Below, piece after piece: positions 8,754-16,844 of a stretch of DNA of 32,621 bases; position 1 is the first letter of the stretch; the number at the start of each line of letters is the position of its first letter. Made by a program: the position numbers and the translations under genes. The DNA is taken from NCBI GenBank assembly GCA_038226175.1, contig JBBRQP010000030.1:1-32621 (forward strand). Reading direction: 5' to 3'. The notes beneath the pieces are model-generated. The model had not been told where the DNA came from, did no database searches, and saw only the letters and a program-made list of their open reading frames with translations. Source of the DNA: JBBRQP01 sp038226175 (GTDB taxonomy: Bacteria > Cyanobacteriota > Cyanobacteriia > Gloeobacterales > Anthocerotibacteraceae).

Positions 8754-9092
8754 TTACATGCGCTCCAAAAAAAGCCTGCGCTTACTTTCAAATTCATCAT
8801 CAGTAATTAAGCCCTTGGCATGAAGTTCGGCTAATTTTTCTAGGCTAGCCGCTTGTTCGAGCGTGCTATAGGTAGGCACTATCAGATAAGCACCATTATA
8901 TTTATAGTCAAATTCAGCATCAGACTTGGTTAGGAGCAGAATGCCTTCGATAAATGCGGCAATAAAGGGGATACCGGTCCAAGAAAACAGCAAATAAGCA
9001 ATGCCCCAGCCCGTCTCACCCAGATAAAATTTGTGTAGCCCGAGTCCTCCCAAGAAAAAAGCGAACAATGCGGCAAAAACTTTATTTTTCAT
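8754..9092 (-). CDS. TM2-domain membrane protein with C-terminal SHOCT motif
   Basis: About 112 residues from ATG 9092, with an AGGA ribosome site about 8 bases upstream. The N-terminal half is a TM2 domain: a helix AALFAFFLGGLGLHKFYLG, a turn, then WGIAYLLFSWTGIPFIAAFIEGI. The C-terminal 30 residues (EKLAELHAKGLITDDEFESKR) match the SHOCT oligomerisation motif. The frame extends further upstream to 9155 but the domain begins at the chosen start. Its TAA abuts the ATG of the HhH membrane protein, suggesting a two-gene unit. Role unknown. Confidence 0.82.
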   Translation of the reverse strand: MKNKVFAALFAFFLGGLGLHKFYLGETGWGIAYLLFSWTGIPFIAAFIEGILLLTKSDAEFDYKYNGAYLIVPTYSTLEQAASLEKLAELHAKGLITDDEFESKRRLFLERM

Positions 9093-9231
9093 GCATCCGA
9101 TCCTGAGGCAGACGGCTTGGCTCCATTGTAGCGAAAAAGCCTTGCACCCCGACAATGCTTAATGTGACACTAGTTTCTGCTGGGAAACAGTTGAGAAAAT
9201 CAGCCAAGTTAGTGAAAAGAGTGGTAAAAAT

Positions 9232-10644
9232 TTAGCGCAAATAAGACAGTGGATTAACAACTTTGCCATCTTTACGGACTTCAAAGTGTAAGTGCGGGCC
9301 TGTGGACACCCCTGTCGAACCAACTTCAGCGATTTTTTCACCCCGCTGCACTGCTTGACCGACATTGACCAGAATACGGCTGGTATGACCATAGACGGTG
9401 GCGAGTCCATCTCCGTGATCGATGACCACTGCATTGCCATAACCGCCATACCATCCGGCATAAATAACTACACCGGTATCCGCTGCCCCAATAGCCGTGC
9501 CTTTAGCTGCCCCAAAATCAACTCCGGCATGGAAACGCCGCACCCCATAGACCGGATGCATACGCCAACCAAAATTACTGGTCATTCGTCCAGGAATTGG
9601 CATTTTGAAGTGTCCAGTGCCGTGAACGCTACTTGTATCAGGCTCAGTCGGTGCAAGACTCGCAATTTCCTCGGGCGCAGGTTCCAAAATCGGCGAGAGG
9701 GTTGGTGCGGGTGTAGGTTGTCTTACTGGTGCCGGGAGCGATGAGGGTATAGGTTTAAGAGCAATTTGTTGCTGTTTTTGTTCTTCAGCACGGGCTAGGC
9801 GCTCTTGACGTACCCGCTGTTGCTGTAATTTTTGGAGACGAACTTTTTGGAGACGAATATTTTCTTTGCGTTGATGTTCGAGTTCACGGAGATGGCGCTG
9901 GCGTTCTGTAATCAGGCGTTGGATAATCCCAGTGAGACGGTTGGTATCGACTTCGAGCTGTTGCTGCTGGGCTTCGTAAGCTTGACGCTGTTGTTCGATG
10001 GTGGTGAGTTGACCATATTGAATATTCGCTGTCTTCACATAGACTGTTTTTTGGTTGAGCAGTTGGTTATTGAGAGCTGTGATCATTTGTTGCTGATGAA
10101 CAACGGCTTGATGGGCTTGGGCGACCTGACGTGAGCGACTTTCTAGATTGAGGATCAAGGCTCGGTCATGTCCGACTAAACGCGCTAATTGCCGCTGCCG
10201 ATCAACCAATTCACCAAAGTTTTGACTGGTAAGCAGTAACAGCCACCATTGTTGGAGTTCGCTATGGCGTTGTAGATAACGCAGACGGTTCATTGTTGCC
10301 GCCCGTTCTTGGTCATGGCTTGTTTCGAGCTGCATCAAGTGGTGTTGCAGGTCGGTGAGCGTGCTGCGGGCTTGGGTAAGTTGCTGTTGGGTTACTTGCA
10401 GCCGAGTTTGGGTGACCGTAATTTTTTGGTGAGTTCCAGCTAGGGCAATGCGCACTGTAGAGGCTTGACGTTTGAGCTGCTGGGATTTTTGTTGGGCTTG
10501 CAATAATTTCTTGGTTGTTTGTTGCTGGCGTTTTTGTAAATTGCTGATGGTATCGGTTTTGGCCTGTCCCGGTGGCAATACGGGCAAGATAGTCACACTA
10601 CATCCGATGAGGATGGTCATTATTTTTTGCCAAGAATGCCGCAT
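9232..10644 (-). CDS. M23-family murein endopeptidase with coiled-coil domain (EnvC/NlpD-like)
   Basis: A 470-residue exported protein. Residues 1-30 are a signal peptide (basic start, hydrophobic ILIGCSVTILPVL, cleavage near QAK). Residues ~30-290 form a long Q/L/R-rich coiled coil as in EnvC-type amidase activators. A proline-rich linker follows (APVRQPTPAPTLSP region). The C-terminal LytM/M23 domain has the zinc-site motifs HAGVDFG and HLHFEV, and also YGNAVVIDHGDGLATVYGH, so the catalytic histidines and aspartate appear intact and it may be an active endopeptidase and not only an activator. Likely role is septal or envelope peptidoglycan remodelling. It is divergent from the small membrane gene at 10808. 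Confidence 0.9.
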   Translation of the reverse strand: MRHSWQKIMTILIGCSVTILPVLPPGQAKTDTISNLQKRQQQTTKKLLQAQQKSQQLKRQASTVRIALAGTHQKITVTQTRLQVTQQQLTQARSTLTDLQHHLMQLETSHDQERAATMNRLRYLQRHSELQQWWLLLLTSQNFGELVDRQRQLARLVGHDRALILNLESRSRQVAQAHQAVVHQQQMITALNNQLLNQKTVYVKTANIQYGQLTTIEQQRQAYEAQQQQLEVDTNRLTGIIQRLITERQRHLRELEHQRKENIRLQKVRLQKLQQQRVRQERLARAEEQKQQQIALKPIPSSLPAPVRQPTPAPTLSPILEPAPEEIASLAPTEPDTSSVHGTGHFKMPIPGRMTSNFGWRMHPVYGVRRFHAGVDFGAAKGTAIGAADTGVVIYAGWYGGYGNAVVIDHGDGLATVYGHTSRILVNVGQAVQRGEKIAEVGSTGVSTGPHLHFEVRKDGKVVNPLSYLR

Positions 10645-10807
10645 CGGTACCTAAACGCCCTATTAAGGAGTTAATGTACCATATTCATCCAACTTAGCCT
10701 AACCAACGTAAAGAAAAATGTACTCTTGCTGAGAAAATGGTAATCATCTTTACAATTGGAGTTAACGCAGGGAAAACCTTTACCACCCGCTTGTTTAGGA
10801 GGCCATT

Positions 10808-11107
10808 ATGTTGCCACAAAAATTTCAGTTTGCTTGTACCTTGACCTTTGGGGATATTTATTTACAGGTGCTCGGGTGGTTAGGCATTATTGTCCTGAGT
10901 GTGGCGGCAACCCTAGCGAGCATGGGTAGCCAAAGTCCGCAGTTATCGTTCTTTTTGGTCGGGTTAATCTTGGTGATGTCTCTACCATTTTTGTTGTTTG
11001 CCTTTGTAACTACCTTGTTTAACCACATCGAGGTACGTGCTGTCACTGAAACTCAAAATGAAAGAGCGTCGGCGATTGCTCCATCTGGTATGGTGACGAA
11101 CCGTTAA
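10808..11107 (+). CDS. Small membrane protein, unknown function
   Basis: A 99-residue protein with an excellent AGGAGG ribosome site 6 bases before ATG 10808. It has two hydrophobic helices (YLQVLGWLGIIVLSVAATLA and LSFFLVGLILVMSLPFLLFAF) and a polar C-terminal tail. I do not recognise the family. It lies 28 bp before the AEC transporter on the same strand, so the two may be co-transcribed. Confidence 0.75.
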   Translation: MLPQKFQFACTLTFGDIYLQVLGWLGIIVLSVAATLASMGSQSPQLSFFLVGLILVMSLPFLLFAFVTTLFNHIEVRAVTETQNERASAIAPSGMVTNR

Positions 11108-11135
11108 TTGTTGGGCTCCTCGGTAAACTGAGGGG

Positions 11136-12056
11136 ATGCTGCAAACTTTATTGGGTCTTTACTTACCTTTTATCGGCTGGGGTTGCGTGGGTTGGGTCTT
11201 AGGCCGGGTTGTTCCGGCTAAGTTTCCGCCCTTGTTGGGTGTGGGCTTATTTTGGGTTGGGGTGCCGATTCTCATTTTTACTTTTATGCGTCAGGCTCAT
11301 CTGAGTGCTGAATTGTGGCTCGCGGGCATAGTCGGCATTGGCGTGGTCACGACTGGCTTGCTGTTGGGCATAGTTTGGCTCTGGGCAACCGGACAAACTG
11401 GCACGAGTTTGGCGGAACGTCAGGCACGGGGTAGTTTTTTATTGACCGCGACGATGGGCAATACGGGCTACATCGGTTATCCGGTGATTCTTGCTCTCGT
11501 GGGTGCGCGTTATTTTGGTTGGGCAGTTTTTTATGATGTGGCAAGTACGCTCTGGAGTAACGCCCAAGGGACGGTGATTGCGAGTTGGTTGGGGCAAGGG
11601 CAGGTGCGTTGGGGTAGATTAGTCCGAGATGTCACGGTCAATCCGATTTTGCTGGCATTTACGTTCAGTTATTTTGCCCATGATTGGCCTGTGCCAAGTG
11701 GGATAATGACGCTCCTCAAAACCTTGGCATGGACGGTAATCCCTTTGACTTTGATCCTCTTGGGGATGCGGTTACAACAAGTCCAAAATTGGCAACGGTT
11801 ACCGGATACACTCCCGGCTTTACTGATTAAGATTATTTTGGTTCCTCTAGGGTTACTTTTGGTGGGGCGGGGGTTAGGCTGGCAGGGTAAAACTTTGGAA
11901 GTGCTCCTCCTACAAGCAGCGATGCCTTCGGCGTTTTCTAGTCTGCTATTGAGTGAGGCGTATCAGTTAGACCGCGAGTTGACGGCTCTGACGATTGCGC
12001 TGAGTACGTTAGGGGTGATGGCAACGATTCCGGTTTGGTTATGGCTAGCTGGGTAG
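11136..12056 (+). CDS. AEC-family (auxin efflux carrier-like) permease
   Basis: A 306-residue integral membrane protein with about ten hydrophobic segments. It belongs to the AEC/Mem_trans family, whose bacterial members export or exchange small organic anions. Supporting features are the N-terminal LYLPFIGWGCVGWVLGRVVP, a central glycine/asparagine-rich element ATMGNTGYIGYPVILALVG typical of the crossover region, and the late EVLLLQAAMPSAFSSLLLSEAY motif. Substrate cannot be predicted. Start ATG 11136 has no strong ribosome site; coupling to the upstream small gene is possible. Confidence 0.88.
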   Translation: MLQTLLGLYLPFIGWGCVGWVLGRVVPAKFPPLLGVGLFWVGVPILIFTFMRQAHLSAELWLAGIVGIGVVTTGLLLGIVWLWATGQTGTSLAERQARGSFLLTATMGNTGYIGYPVILALVGARYFGWAVFYDVASTLWSNAQGTVIASWLGQGQVRWGRLVRDVTVNPILLAFTFSYFAHDWPVPSGIMTLLKTLAWTVIPLTLILLGMRLQQVQNWQRLPDTLPALLIKIILVPLGLLLVGRGLGWQGKTLEVLLLQAAMPSAFSSLLLSEAYQLDRELTALTIALSTLGVMATIPVWLWLAG

Positions 12057-12096
12057 TTAGAGGTTGGCTTTTTCTCGTGTTTTCATAACTAGGAGT

Positions 12097-12627
12097 CTAT
12101 TCATAAGTTGCCCCGCCAAAACCTTCTCGGTAAGATACCTTTAATTTCTGTAGTTCGTTGAATTTTTGCTCATGATAATGATAAGTTATTGAAATCTGAG
12201 CTTCGGCAAGATAACGAAGGTATGGACTACTGGGAATGGAGGTAACTGCCCCAAAGGCGGTCTTTACTTGTTCACCAGGACTAAGTACTGGGATCTCACT
12301 TTCTGGTTTGAAATTATATTGAACCCTTTCCAAATCTTCATTCCGAATACCTGTTTCTACAAGAGACAAAATTTCCTGATCTGAGGCATTCATCCTGACA
12401 TTATACGCAGGTCGGTTTCCAGTATTCTTTATAACCAAATGAAATGTTGTTGCTAAATTTCCAGACCCGTACTCTGCAATAAATGCTATGACCATTGGCC
12501 GATTCGACTCAAGCCATTGCTTTCGTGAGAACCAAAGGGATAGACATGACATCCCAAACGCAAAAAGTGAGATCACAATCGCAAGAAATGGGATGTAGTT
12601 CTTAAAATCATCAAGTATGCGGCTCAT
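12097..12627 (-). CDS. Membrane-anchored hypothetical protein
   Basis: About 176 residues from ATG 12627 (an upstream TTG at 12645 is also open). There is a single N-terminal transmembrane helix (YIPFLAIVISLFAFGMSCLSL), then a soluble domain rich in beta-strand patterns: RPMVIAFIAEYGSGNL, FHLVIKNTGNRPAYNVRM and a C-terminal AQISITYHYHEQKF. The N-T-G-N-R-P-A-Y-N-V pattern is common in small anchored hypothetical proteins of mobile or accessory regions. No function can be assigned. Confidence 0.6.
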   Translation of the reverse strand: MSRILDDFKNYIPFLAIVISLFAFGMSCLSLWFSRKQWLESNRPMVIAFIAEYGSGNLATTFHLVIKNTGNRPAYNVRMNASDQEILSLVETGIRNEDLERVQYNFKPESEIPVLSPGEQVKTAFGAVTSIPSSPYLRYLAEAQISITYHYHEQKFNELQKLKVSYREGFGGATYE

Positions 12628-12687
12628 GAATTTATGCAAGACCAACTGTAAATACTATAAACTTAGATTACTGCCTAATGTTTCAAT

Positions 12688-12885
12688 TCACTGGTAGAAG
12701 TGCATTAGATCCATAATTTGTCCCAACATTTTTGAGAAAATTTGCTCTGAGTTTCGAGTTTGCTCCTTCCTTTTTTGACATGAGTTAGCTATCTCACTTG
12801 TAACTACAAATATTTTTTGTGAGTTAAGTATTTGTAAAATTCCCTCGCTACTCGTGAGTACTTCTTTGCCTATATTCGTTAGCAT
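12688..12885 (-). CDS. Doubtful small ORF
   Basis: A 65-codon frame from ATG 12885 with no ribosome site. The product has a helical, polar composition and no family I recognise. It fills the gap between two better-supported minus-strand genes and may be non-coding. Confidence 0.22.
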   Translation of the reverse strand: MLTNIGKEVLTSSEGILQILNSQKIFVVTSEIANSCQKRKEQTRNSEQIFSKMLGQIMDLMHFYQ

Positions 12886-12936
12886 ATATCAGTTATGAGT
12901 CTTGCGGTCTTCGAGCCTATGCAGCACCAAACTAGA

Positions 12937-13479
12937 TCACCAGACATCTCCGGGACGCCAATCAGTCATCAGCTGTGCCTGAAGGTTCAGATCCTTGGGA
13001 GTTTTGGGTAAGCGGTAAATCATGACCTGTTCTTCAGGTGTACTGACGTGCACTTCGTTTTCAATATAGGCAAGCGAACCTTCCCAAAGTACCCAGCCTA
13101 GGCGTTGGTAGAACTCAGGCTCTGATGGCGAGAGCGCCGCAATATCATACTCACGGACAAGCTCAGGAATGGCCTTAAGCACAGCACTTGCATAACCCTT
13201 AAGTTGGTGGTCAGGGGATGTTGCTACAGCTTCAATGTATGCACAGCTCAGGCAATCAACTTCTGCCACATATAAATTGCGTTCCACCCAAGCAGCATGA
13301 CTCACAAGAACACCATCCAAGCGCGCCAGAATATGCACTGCACCGCATAAAAGTTGCAACTCTGGCTCAAAATCTTCCTCATAGGCGCGAGAACAAACAG
13401 ATAAAATCTCAGACCGTACTCTGGCATTCAAAGCACTAGCCGTGACTATTTCGATTGAGAGCGAGTTTGGGTGACTCAT
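12937..13479 (-). CDS. GNAT acetyltransferase resembling aminoglycoside 2'-N-acetyltransferase
   Basis: A 180-residue GNAT-family protein from ATG 13479; mycobacterial AAC(2')-I proteins have about the same length. Matching features are HILARLDGVLVSHAAWVERNL (strand pair before the core), CAYIEAVATSPDHQLKGYAS with the acetyl-CoA loop Q-x-x-G-x-A, ALSPSEPEFYQRLGWVLWEG, and the nearly diagnostic C-terminus LMTDWRPGDVW. The substrate may be an aminoglycoside, another amine sugar or a peptidoglycan-related compound; resistance is not implied by sequence alone. An upstream TTG at 13530 keeps the frame open but is less likely. Stands alone between hypothetical genes. Confidence 0.75.
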   Translation of the reverse strand: MSHPNSLSIEIVTASALNARVRSEILSVCSRAYEEDFEPELQLLCGAVHILARLDGVLVSHAAWVERNLYVAEVDCLSCAYIEAVATSPDHQLKGYASAVLKAIPELVREYDIAALSPSEPEFYQRLGWVLWEGSLAYIENEVHVSTPEEQVMIYRLPKTPKDLNLQAQLMTDWRPGDVW

Positions 13480-13663
13480 GGTGTTGACAGCTTTTTTGTA
13501 AAGTCTAATTGTTTGATGCGCGTTGAACAAAAGTAGCAGGAAATACCTGTTCTAGGGGAGAGGTTAGCTCTCACTTGCTGCCTCAGCACTCAGGCGAAAG
13601 ACTCGAAGTGATAGATATACTACCGCCAAAACGCCACGATTTGCGGAAGCATGATCGAGTAAT

Positions 13664-14140
13664 TTAGTCATTGTGAGAGTTAGGGATGGCAATAGTACGG
13701 TCAGGTCTCAAAGTCTGAGTTAGGTAAAGGGACTGAAATATTATCGAGAGCTGTAGGGTTGGCGAATAGAATAAGCGGTGCTCAAAACTTGATGACATGC
13801 AGTCTAGTTCATCAGATCGAAGTTCAGCGCGGCTGAGCCTAACTTTTTGGAGGGTTGTGACCGTGGCTGCATTATATTCAAAACCACCATAGATTAGGCT
13901 AAGTGTACTGTAACCACGCTGAAGATCGCCGATGCGCATAGCCATAGAAAGCTCGGTAGCACTTATTGCTATCTCCTCAATAATGCCATCGTGAAGACTC
14001 AGATTAGTTACTAGATGATGAAGTGAACTAGGGAGCGACGGCAGAAGTGCTTCAATATGGCGTTGGTAACCCATGATCGCGGCATCAAAGGCTTCGTCCG
14101 ATAGAGTACCACTATACCAGTCAGCGGTGAAGAACTTCAT
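13664..14140 (-). CDS. DUF4085-like hypothetical protein
   Basis: A 158-residue protein from ATG 14140 with a GAGG ribosome site about 8 bases away. The opening MKFFTADWYSG followed by DEAFDAAIMGYQRHIEALLPSLP resembles DUF4085 proteins (MKYFTKEWYE...). No catalytic motif is evident. It overlaps the 3' end of the preceding gene by 20 bp in another frame, so the pair is translationally coupled. Role unknown. Confidence 0.6.
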   Translation of the reverse strand: MKFFTADWYSGTLSDEAFDAAIMGYQRHIEALLPSLPSSLHHLVTNLSLHDGIIEEIAISATELSMAMRIGDLQRGYSTLSLIYGGFEYNAATVTTLQKVRLSRAELRSDELDCMSSSFEHRLFYSPTLQLSIIFQSLYLTQTLRPDRTIAIPNSHND

Positions 14141-14549
14141 GTAACCTGCCTCTACCTTGAGGCGATACTGGGCGCATTCTAAGTTCATCTCCATTCTGCA
14201 AATACCCAAATTCATCGACATAATCGCGGTGGACAATCCATCTATCAGCAAGTTCGCCTTGCACCCAGAGTTCACAGATCAAGATAGTGCCATTAGCAAT
14301 CCCAATAATGACATCTAGGTAGTCCATATTGATGTTAGAGCCACATCGGTCTGCAAAGCATAGGTCACCATGAGTGTGCCAAACAGTTCCTTCAAAACTC
14401 ATCATACAGTCAGATTCATGATCAGTATTCTCAAAAAGCAGCACGATCCCGGGATCAAGTTCAATCGCTAACTCGTAAGCCTGTCGAATTGTTGACGCTA
14501 GACCCATCTCCATACACAACTCGTTGATGAGCAGTAAGTCATAATGCAT
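14121..14549 (-). CDS. Hypothetical protein, partner of the DUF4085-like gene
   Basis: 142 residues from ATG 14549, preceded by GGAAAG. The protein is acidic, with an IIGIANGTILICELWVQGELADRW core, then an R- and G-rich end. No family recognised. Because its stop lies 20 bp inside the next gene, and both are absent from the surrounding core set, they probably moved together. A toxin-immunity or signalling pair is possible but not shown. Confidence 0.5.
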   Translation of the reverse strand: MHYDLLLINELCMEMGLASTIRQAYELAIELDPGIVLLFENTDHESDCMMSFEGTVWHTHGDLCFADRCGSNINMDYLDVIIGIANGTILICELWVQGELADRWIVHRDYVDEFGYLQNGDELRMRPVSPQGRGRLHEVLHR

Positions 14550-14675
14550 CTTATCTTTCCGTTGTTATATCCAGGCTACCTGCAAATGCTTAATATCCTT
14601 CATTGGGAGCGCGCTAAATATACAGGAGTGACGGTCGGGGCTACTCATACCTAAGTTACTGATGCTAGATGTGGG

Positions 14676-15197
14676 TCACTTCTGCAACCCTGAATCCTTA
14701 ACTGAATTCTGGATTATTTCCATCATTTTTGGTACTATTGCTTGCATTTTAGCTCGTCTTACTGCTAAAAATTTCTCGTCTACGATCGTCATTTTTGATG
14801 CAAATGATTGACCAACTGGACTCTCATAAAAACCACTCAGGTCATCAATTTCTTTTTGGGTAAAAGTTTCCCTATAGGCTTGAGCATATTGAGCACGAAG
14901 TTTTTCAAATGTAAATTCTTCGTGAAAGAGCTTGATGGTGCTCTGTACGGTGGTTTGCATGGCAGCATCCATAAATTTCTGCTGACTCGGTGTTAGAGAT
15001 TTACCAACAGTAAACTGCTGCATCATTTGCTGTGACATCTGTTGGAGATTTTTATTGCTTGATTCAACAGTTTGACTAATTGTAGAATCAATTTTCGCCA
15101 AAACAAACAGCCTATCAATGGATTCTTGCGTTGTCTGGGCAGCAACGGCATGACAGGATATGAGGATTGCAATGCTAAGCGAAAGAAGTTTTTTCAT
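14676..15197 (-). CDS. Exported DUF2059 protein
   Basis: 173 residues from ATG 15197. A clear signal peptide (MKKLLSLSIAILISCHAVAA, cleavage before Q) is followed by a helical domain. The family region includes EEFTFEKLRAQYAQAYRETF, then a short FTQKEIDDLSGFYESPVGQ segment, the conserved hallmark of DUF2059. The frame continues upstream to 15269 without improving the start. Periplasmic; function unknown. Confidence 0.85.
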   Translation of the reverse strand: MKKLLSLSIAILISCHAVAAQTTQESIDRLFVLAKIDSTISQTVESSNKNLQQMSQQMMQQFTVGKSLTPSQQKFMDAAMQTTVQSTIKLFHEEFTFEKLRAQYAQAYRETFTQKEIDDLSGFYESPVGQSFASKMTIVDEKFLAVRRAKMQAIVPKMMEIIQNSVKDSGLQK

Positions 15198-15377
15198 GGC
15201 GATGGTGGGGTGGATAAAGGGATGCGTCTTTGACAAGGAACACCAAGCTGTTTGGACTAATAATGGCAAGAGGACTCACTTTTTGGCTAGGGTTTTCTCA
15301 GTCGGTATCACAGACAACTCAATAATAATTTAGCGGCTTATGAAGAAAAATTACTATACTTTTTTAGAAGCAGTTTC

Positions 15378-15530
15378 TCAATATTGCTTTGAAGAACATT
15401 TGGCTCGATACCATAGCCCATCACCTGAGTCCCAAACCAATTTACCCCAAGGGATATTTTCTTCAACTACGGCTTTCGCCAGATTGTTTCCACGAAGATA
15501 CCAAATCAAGACATCGGTATCGATGATCAA
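15378..15530 (-). pseudogene. Remnant of a VapC-like PIN-domain toxin
   Basis: Starts at TTG 15530, overlapping the antitoxin stop in a TTGA junction, and runs 50 codons to TGA 15378. The first ~24 residues (IIDTDVLIWYLRGNNLAKAV) are a PIN-domain N-terminus with the first catalytic aspartates (DTDVLIW). After that the sequence no longer looks like PIN, and about 80 residues including the remaining acidic residues are missing. The following residues (PWGKLVWDSGDGLWYRA) may come from fused foreign DNA. Without the other acidic residues the nuclease should be dead. Confidence 0.6.
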
Positions 15531-15769
15531 AATGCCCTACCTTTCCTCATTTCTTGCACCAGATCATCAACATCAGCATCTTTAAGTCGAGCGTACCACA
15601 TGCCAAAGATCCCATCATCTTGCTTAGTTAGAGCAGATTCTTCGGGGGAGATTGCAACAATTTTGGCAAGCGCTTTTCCGCGAAAGGTTACGGTCACTTC
15701 CTCTGCGTTAACTACAAGATCAATAATTTTTCCAGGTTGAAGCCGTAATTCTTTAGTCGAGATTTTCAT
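15527..15769 (-). CDS. Type II antitoxin (Phd/YefM-like or similar)
   Basis: 80 residues from ATG 15769, with a GGAG ribosome site. The N-terminal MKISTKELRLQPGKIIDLV and VTVTFRGKALAKIVAIS resemble the Phd/YefM DNA-binding fold used by antitoxins. The C-terminal tail (DVDDLVQEMRKGRAF) would be the toxin-binding helix. It overlaps a PIN-toxin remnant in the TTGA arrangement typical of vapBC pairs. A 12-bp palindrome about 23 bp upstream suggests autoregulation. The toxin appears truncated, leaving a solitary antitoxin. Confidence 0.7.
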   Translation of the reverse strand: MKISTKELRLQPGKIIDLVVNAEEVTVTFRGKALAKIVAISPEESALTKQDDGIFGMWYARLKDADVDDLVQEMRKGRAF

Positions 15770-15791
15770 CGTCTCTCCAGTGCGTACTGCC

Positions 15792-15803
15792 AAGTATATA
15801 CTT
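15792..15803. promoter_or_regulatory. 12-bp palindrome upstream of the antitoxin
   Basis: AAGTATATACTT is a perfect palindrome 22 bp upstream of the antitoxin ATG, inside the likely promoter. Its size and place suit an operator for the antitoxin. Inferred from position only. Confidence 0.4.
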
Positions 15804-15961
15804 ACCCTTTAAGAACTTCCATGTTGGCTTTTTCTCTTACTTTGCTCAGCTCAATAGCACCGCAGGTTAGCACGAGCCCGCTTTAGGTCAAGCCAAGTTT
15901 GGTTATTGAATTTATAGATGCGGGTTAGCAGTTAATCCCACCAGTTTAATAATACTTCACC

Positions 15962-16312
15962 CTAACTGCTTGGTCTCCAATATTTAACATCTGTATTCTG
16001 AAGATAGAGTTTGTCAGGAATAGGCTCAAGCAATTCCATCTTGGAAAGAAGCGTGATTCCGTAAACATTTTCAAAAATTTTACTAAACACCGTAAGATCG
16101 ATAAATTCAAGCTGACAACTATTCCCAAACTTCCGGCTGAGTGCCCAATCGCCATCAATTGAGCATCAAAGAAAAATAGTTTCTGAGCCATTAAATTTAA
16201 TCTCAGCAGCATGGAAATTGGGCGTGACACCAGGTTCGTATAAGTTACAGATGCATCCTTGCAGATGTTGACAAATGCCAAAGACTATTTTTTTGAACTG
16301 TATAAAATCCAT
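15962..16312 (-). pseudogene. Hypothetical gene interrupted by one in-frame TGA
   Basis: From ATG 16312 the frame runs 48 codons to TGA at 16166-16168 and then, without frame change, 67 more codons to TAG at 15962. Translation on both sides has normal coding composition: NFHAAEIKFNGSETIFL before the stop, and CSIDGDWALSRKFGNSC then SKMELLEPIPDKLYL after it. A single substitution therefore most simply explains the break. No family is recognised. Readthrough or selenocysteine recoding is unlikely, as no obvious SECIS-like hairpin was recognised and nothing else in the window suggests recoding. A different overlapping frame at 15946-16281 is a shadow. Confidence 0.5.
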
Positions 16313-16482
16313 GTTTTTAGTTGCTGATTAGCGAGTAAAGAAAATTGGTGTTTAAGTTCAAGGTTTTCTGAGCATAAACAATATACATTACTTGACTATT
16401 TTGCTGGTGACAACCTCATCCAAGCACCTGACAAACATGTTCTTGAAATATTATGCAGTGTTTGGATTTCTTGAATAAATGC

Positions 16483-16498
16483 GGCGTATTAATACGCC
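16483..16498. promoter_or_regulatory. 16-bp perfect palindrome
   Basis: GGCGTATTAATACGCC lies 4 bp beyond the stop of the minus-strand gene at 16503. A loop-less palindrome of this size could be a dimer-bound operator or a weak terminator stem; no T-run follows. The 190-bp gap 16313-16502 shows nothing else. Confidence 0.35.
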
Positions 16499-16502
16499 AC
16501 CA

Positions 16503-16781
16503 TTATGCTGCTTCAGGGGATACGCTTTCTAAAATTTGCATGGCCTCTGTGACCTTAACCTTGAAGCCACTTGCGCGTTTGATGCGACCAGAAAGCAAAG
16601 CGAAAAGAGTAGCAAGCAAGTTAGAAGGTCTTGACAAGACTCCCACTGTATACGGAGATATTGGTGTGGGGGATTGCTGGGCAAGTGGAAGCTCTAAGCC
16701 AACCCACTTTTCCCGAACCCAGAGCGGGGCTTCGCCTGGAGGCACTTCGATGATGCGAATTCTAAAAGATGTAAAATTCAT
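16503..16781 (-). CDS. Conserved small cyanobacterial hypothetical protein
   Basis: 92 residues from ATG 16781. The N-terminal half, RIRIIEVPPGEAPLWVREKW followed by VGLELPL, has the dense aromatic/proline pattern of a conserved domain, while the C-terminal half is basic and variable. No function known. The opposite strand is also open across most of this stretch (16453-16809), but its product has no comparable pattern. Ribosome site is weak. Confidence 0.55.
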   Translation of the reverse strand: MNFTSFRIRIIEVPPGEAPLWVREKWVGLELPLAQQSPTPISPYTVGVLSRPSNLLATLFALLSGRIKRASGFKVKVTEAMQILESVSPEAA

Positions 16782-16844
16782 TGTTAATGTGATCTCAGCT
16801 AGTGAGTAGATACTACAGCCTTTCGATTTTAGCTCAAACTCACC

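Noticed and set aside
15340..15585. Plus-strand 81-codon frame
   Set aside because: Lies opposite the antitoxin/PIN remnant, whose minus-strand frame has family motifs.
16453..16809. Plus-strand 118-codon frame
   Set aside because: The opposite strand gene (16503-16781) has the more protein-like, conserved N-terminal pattern.
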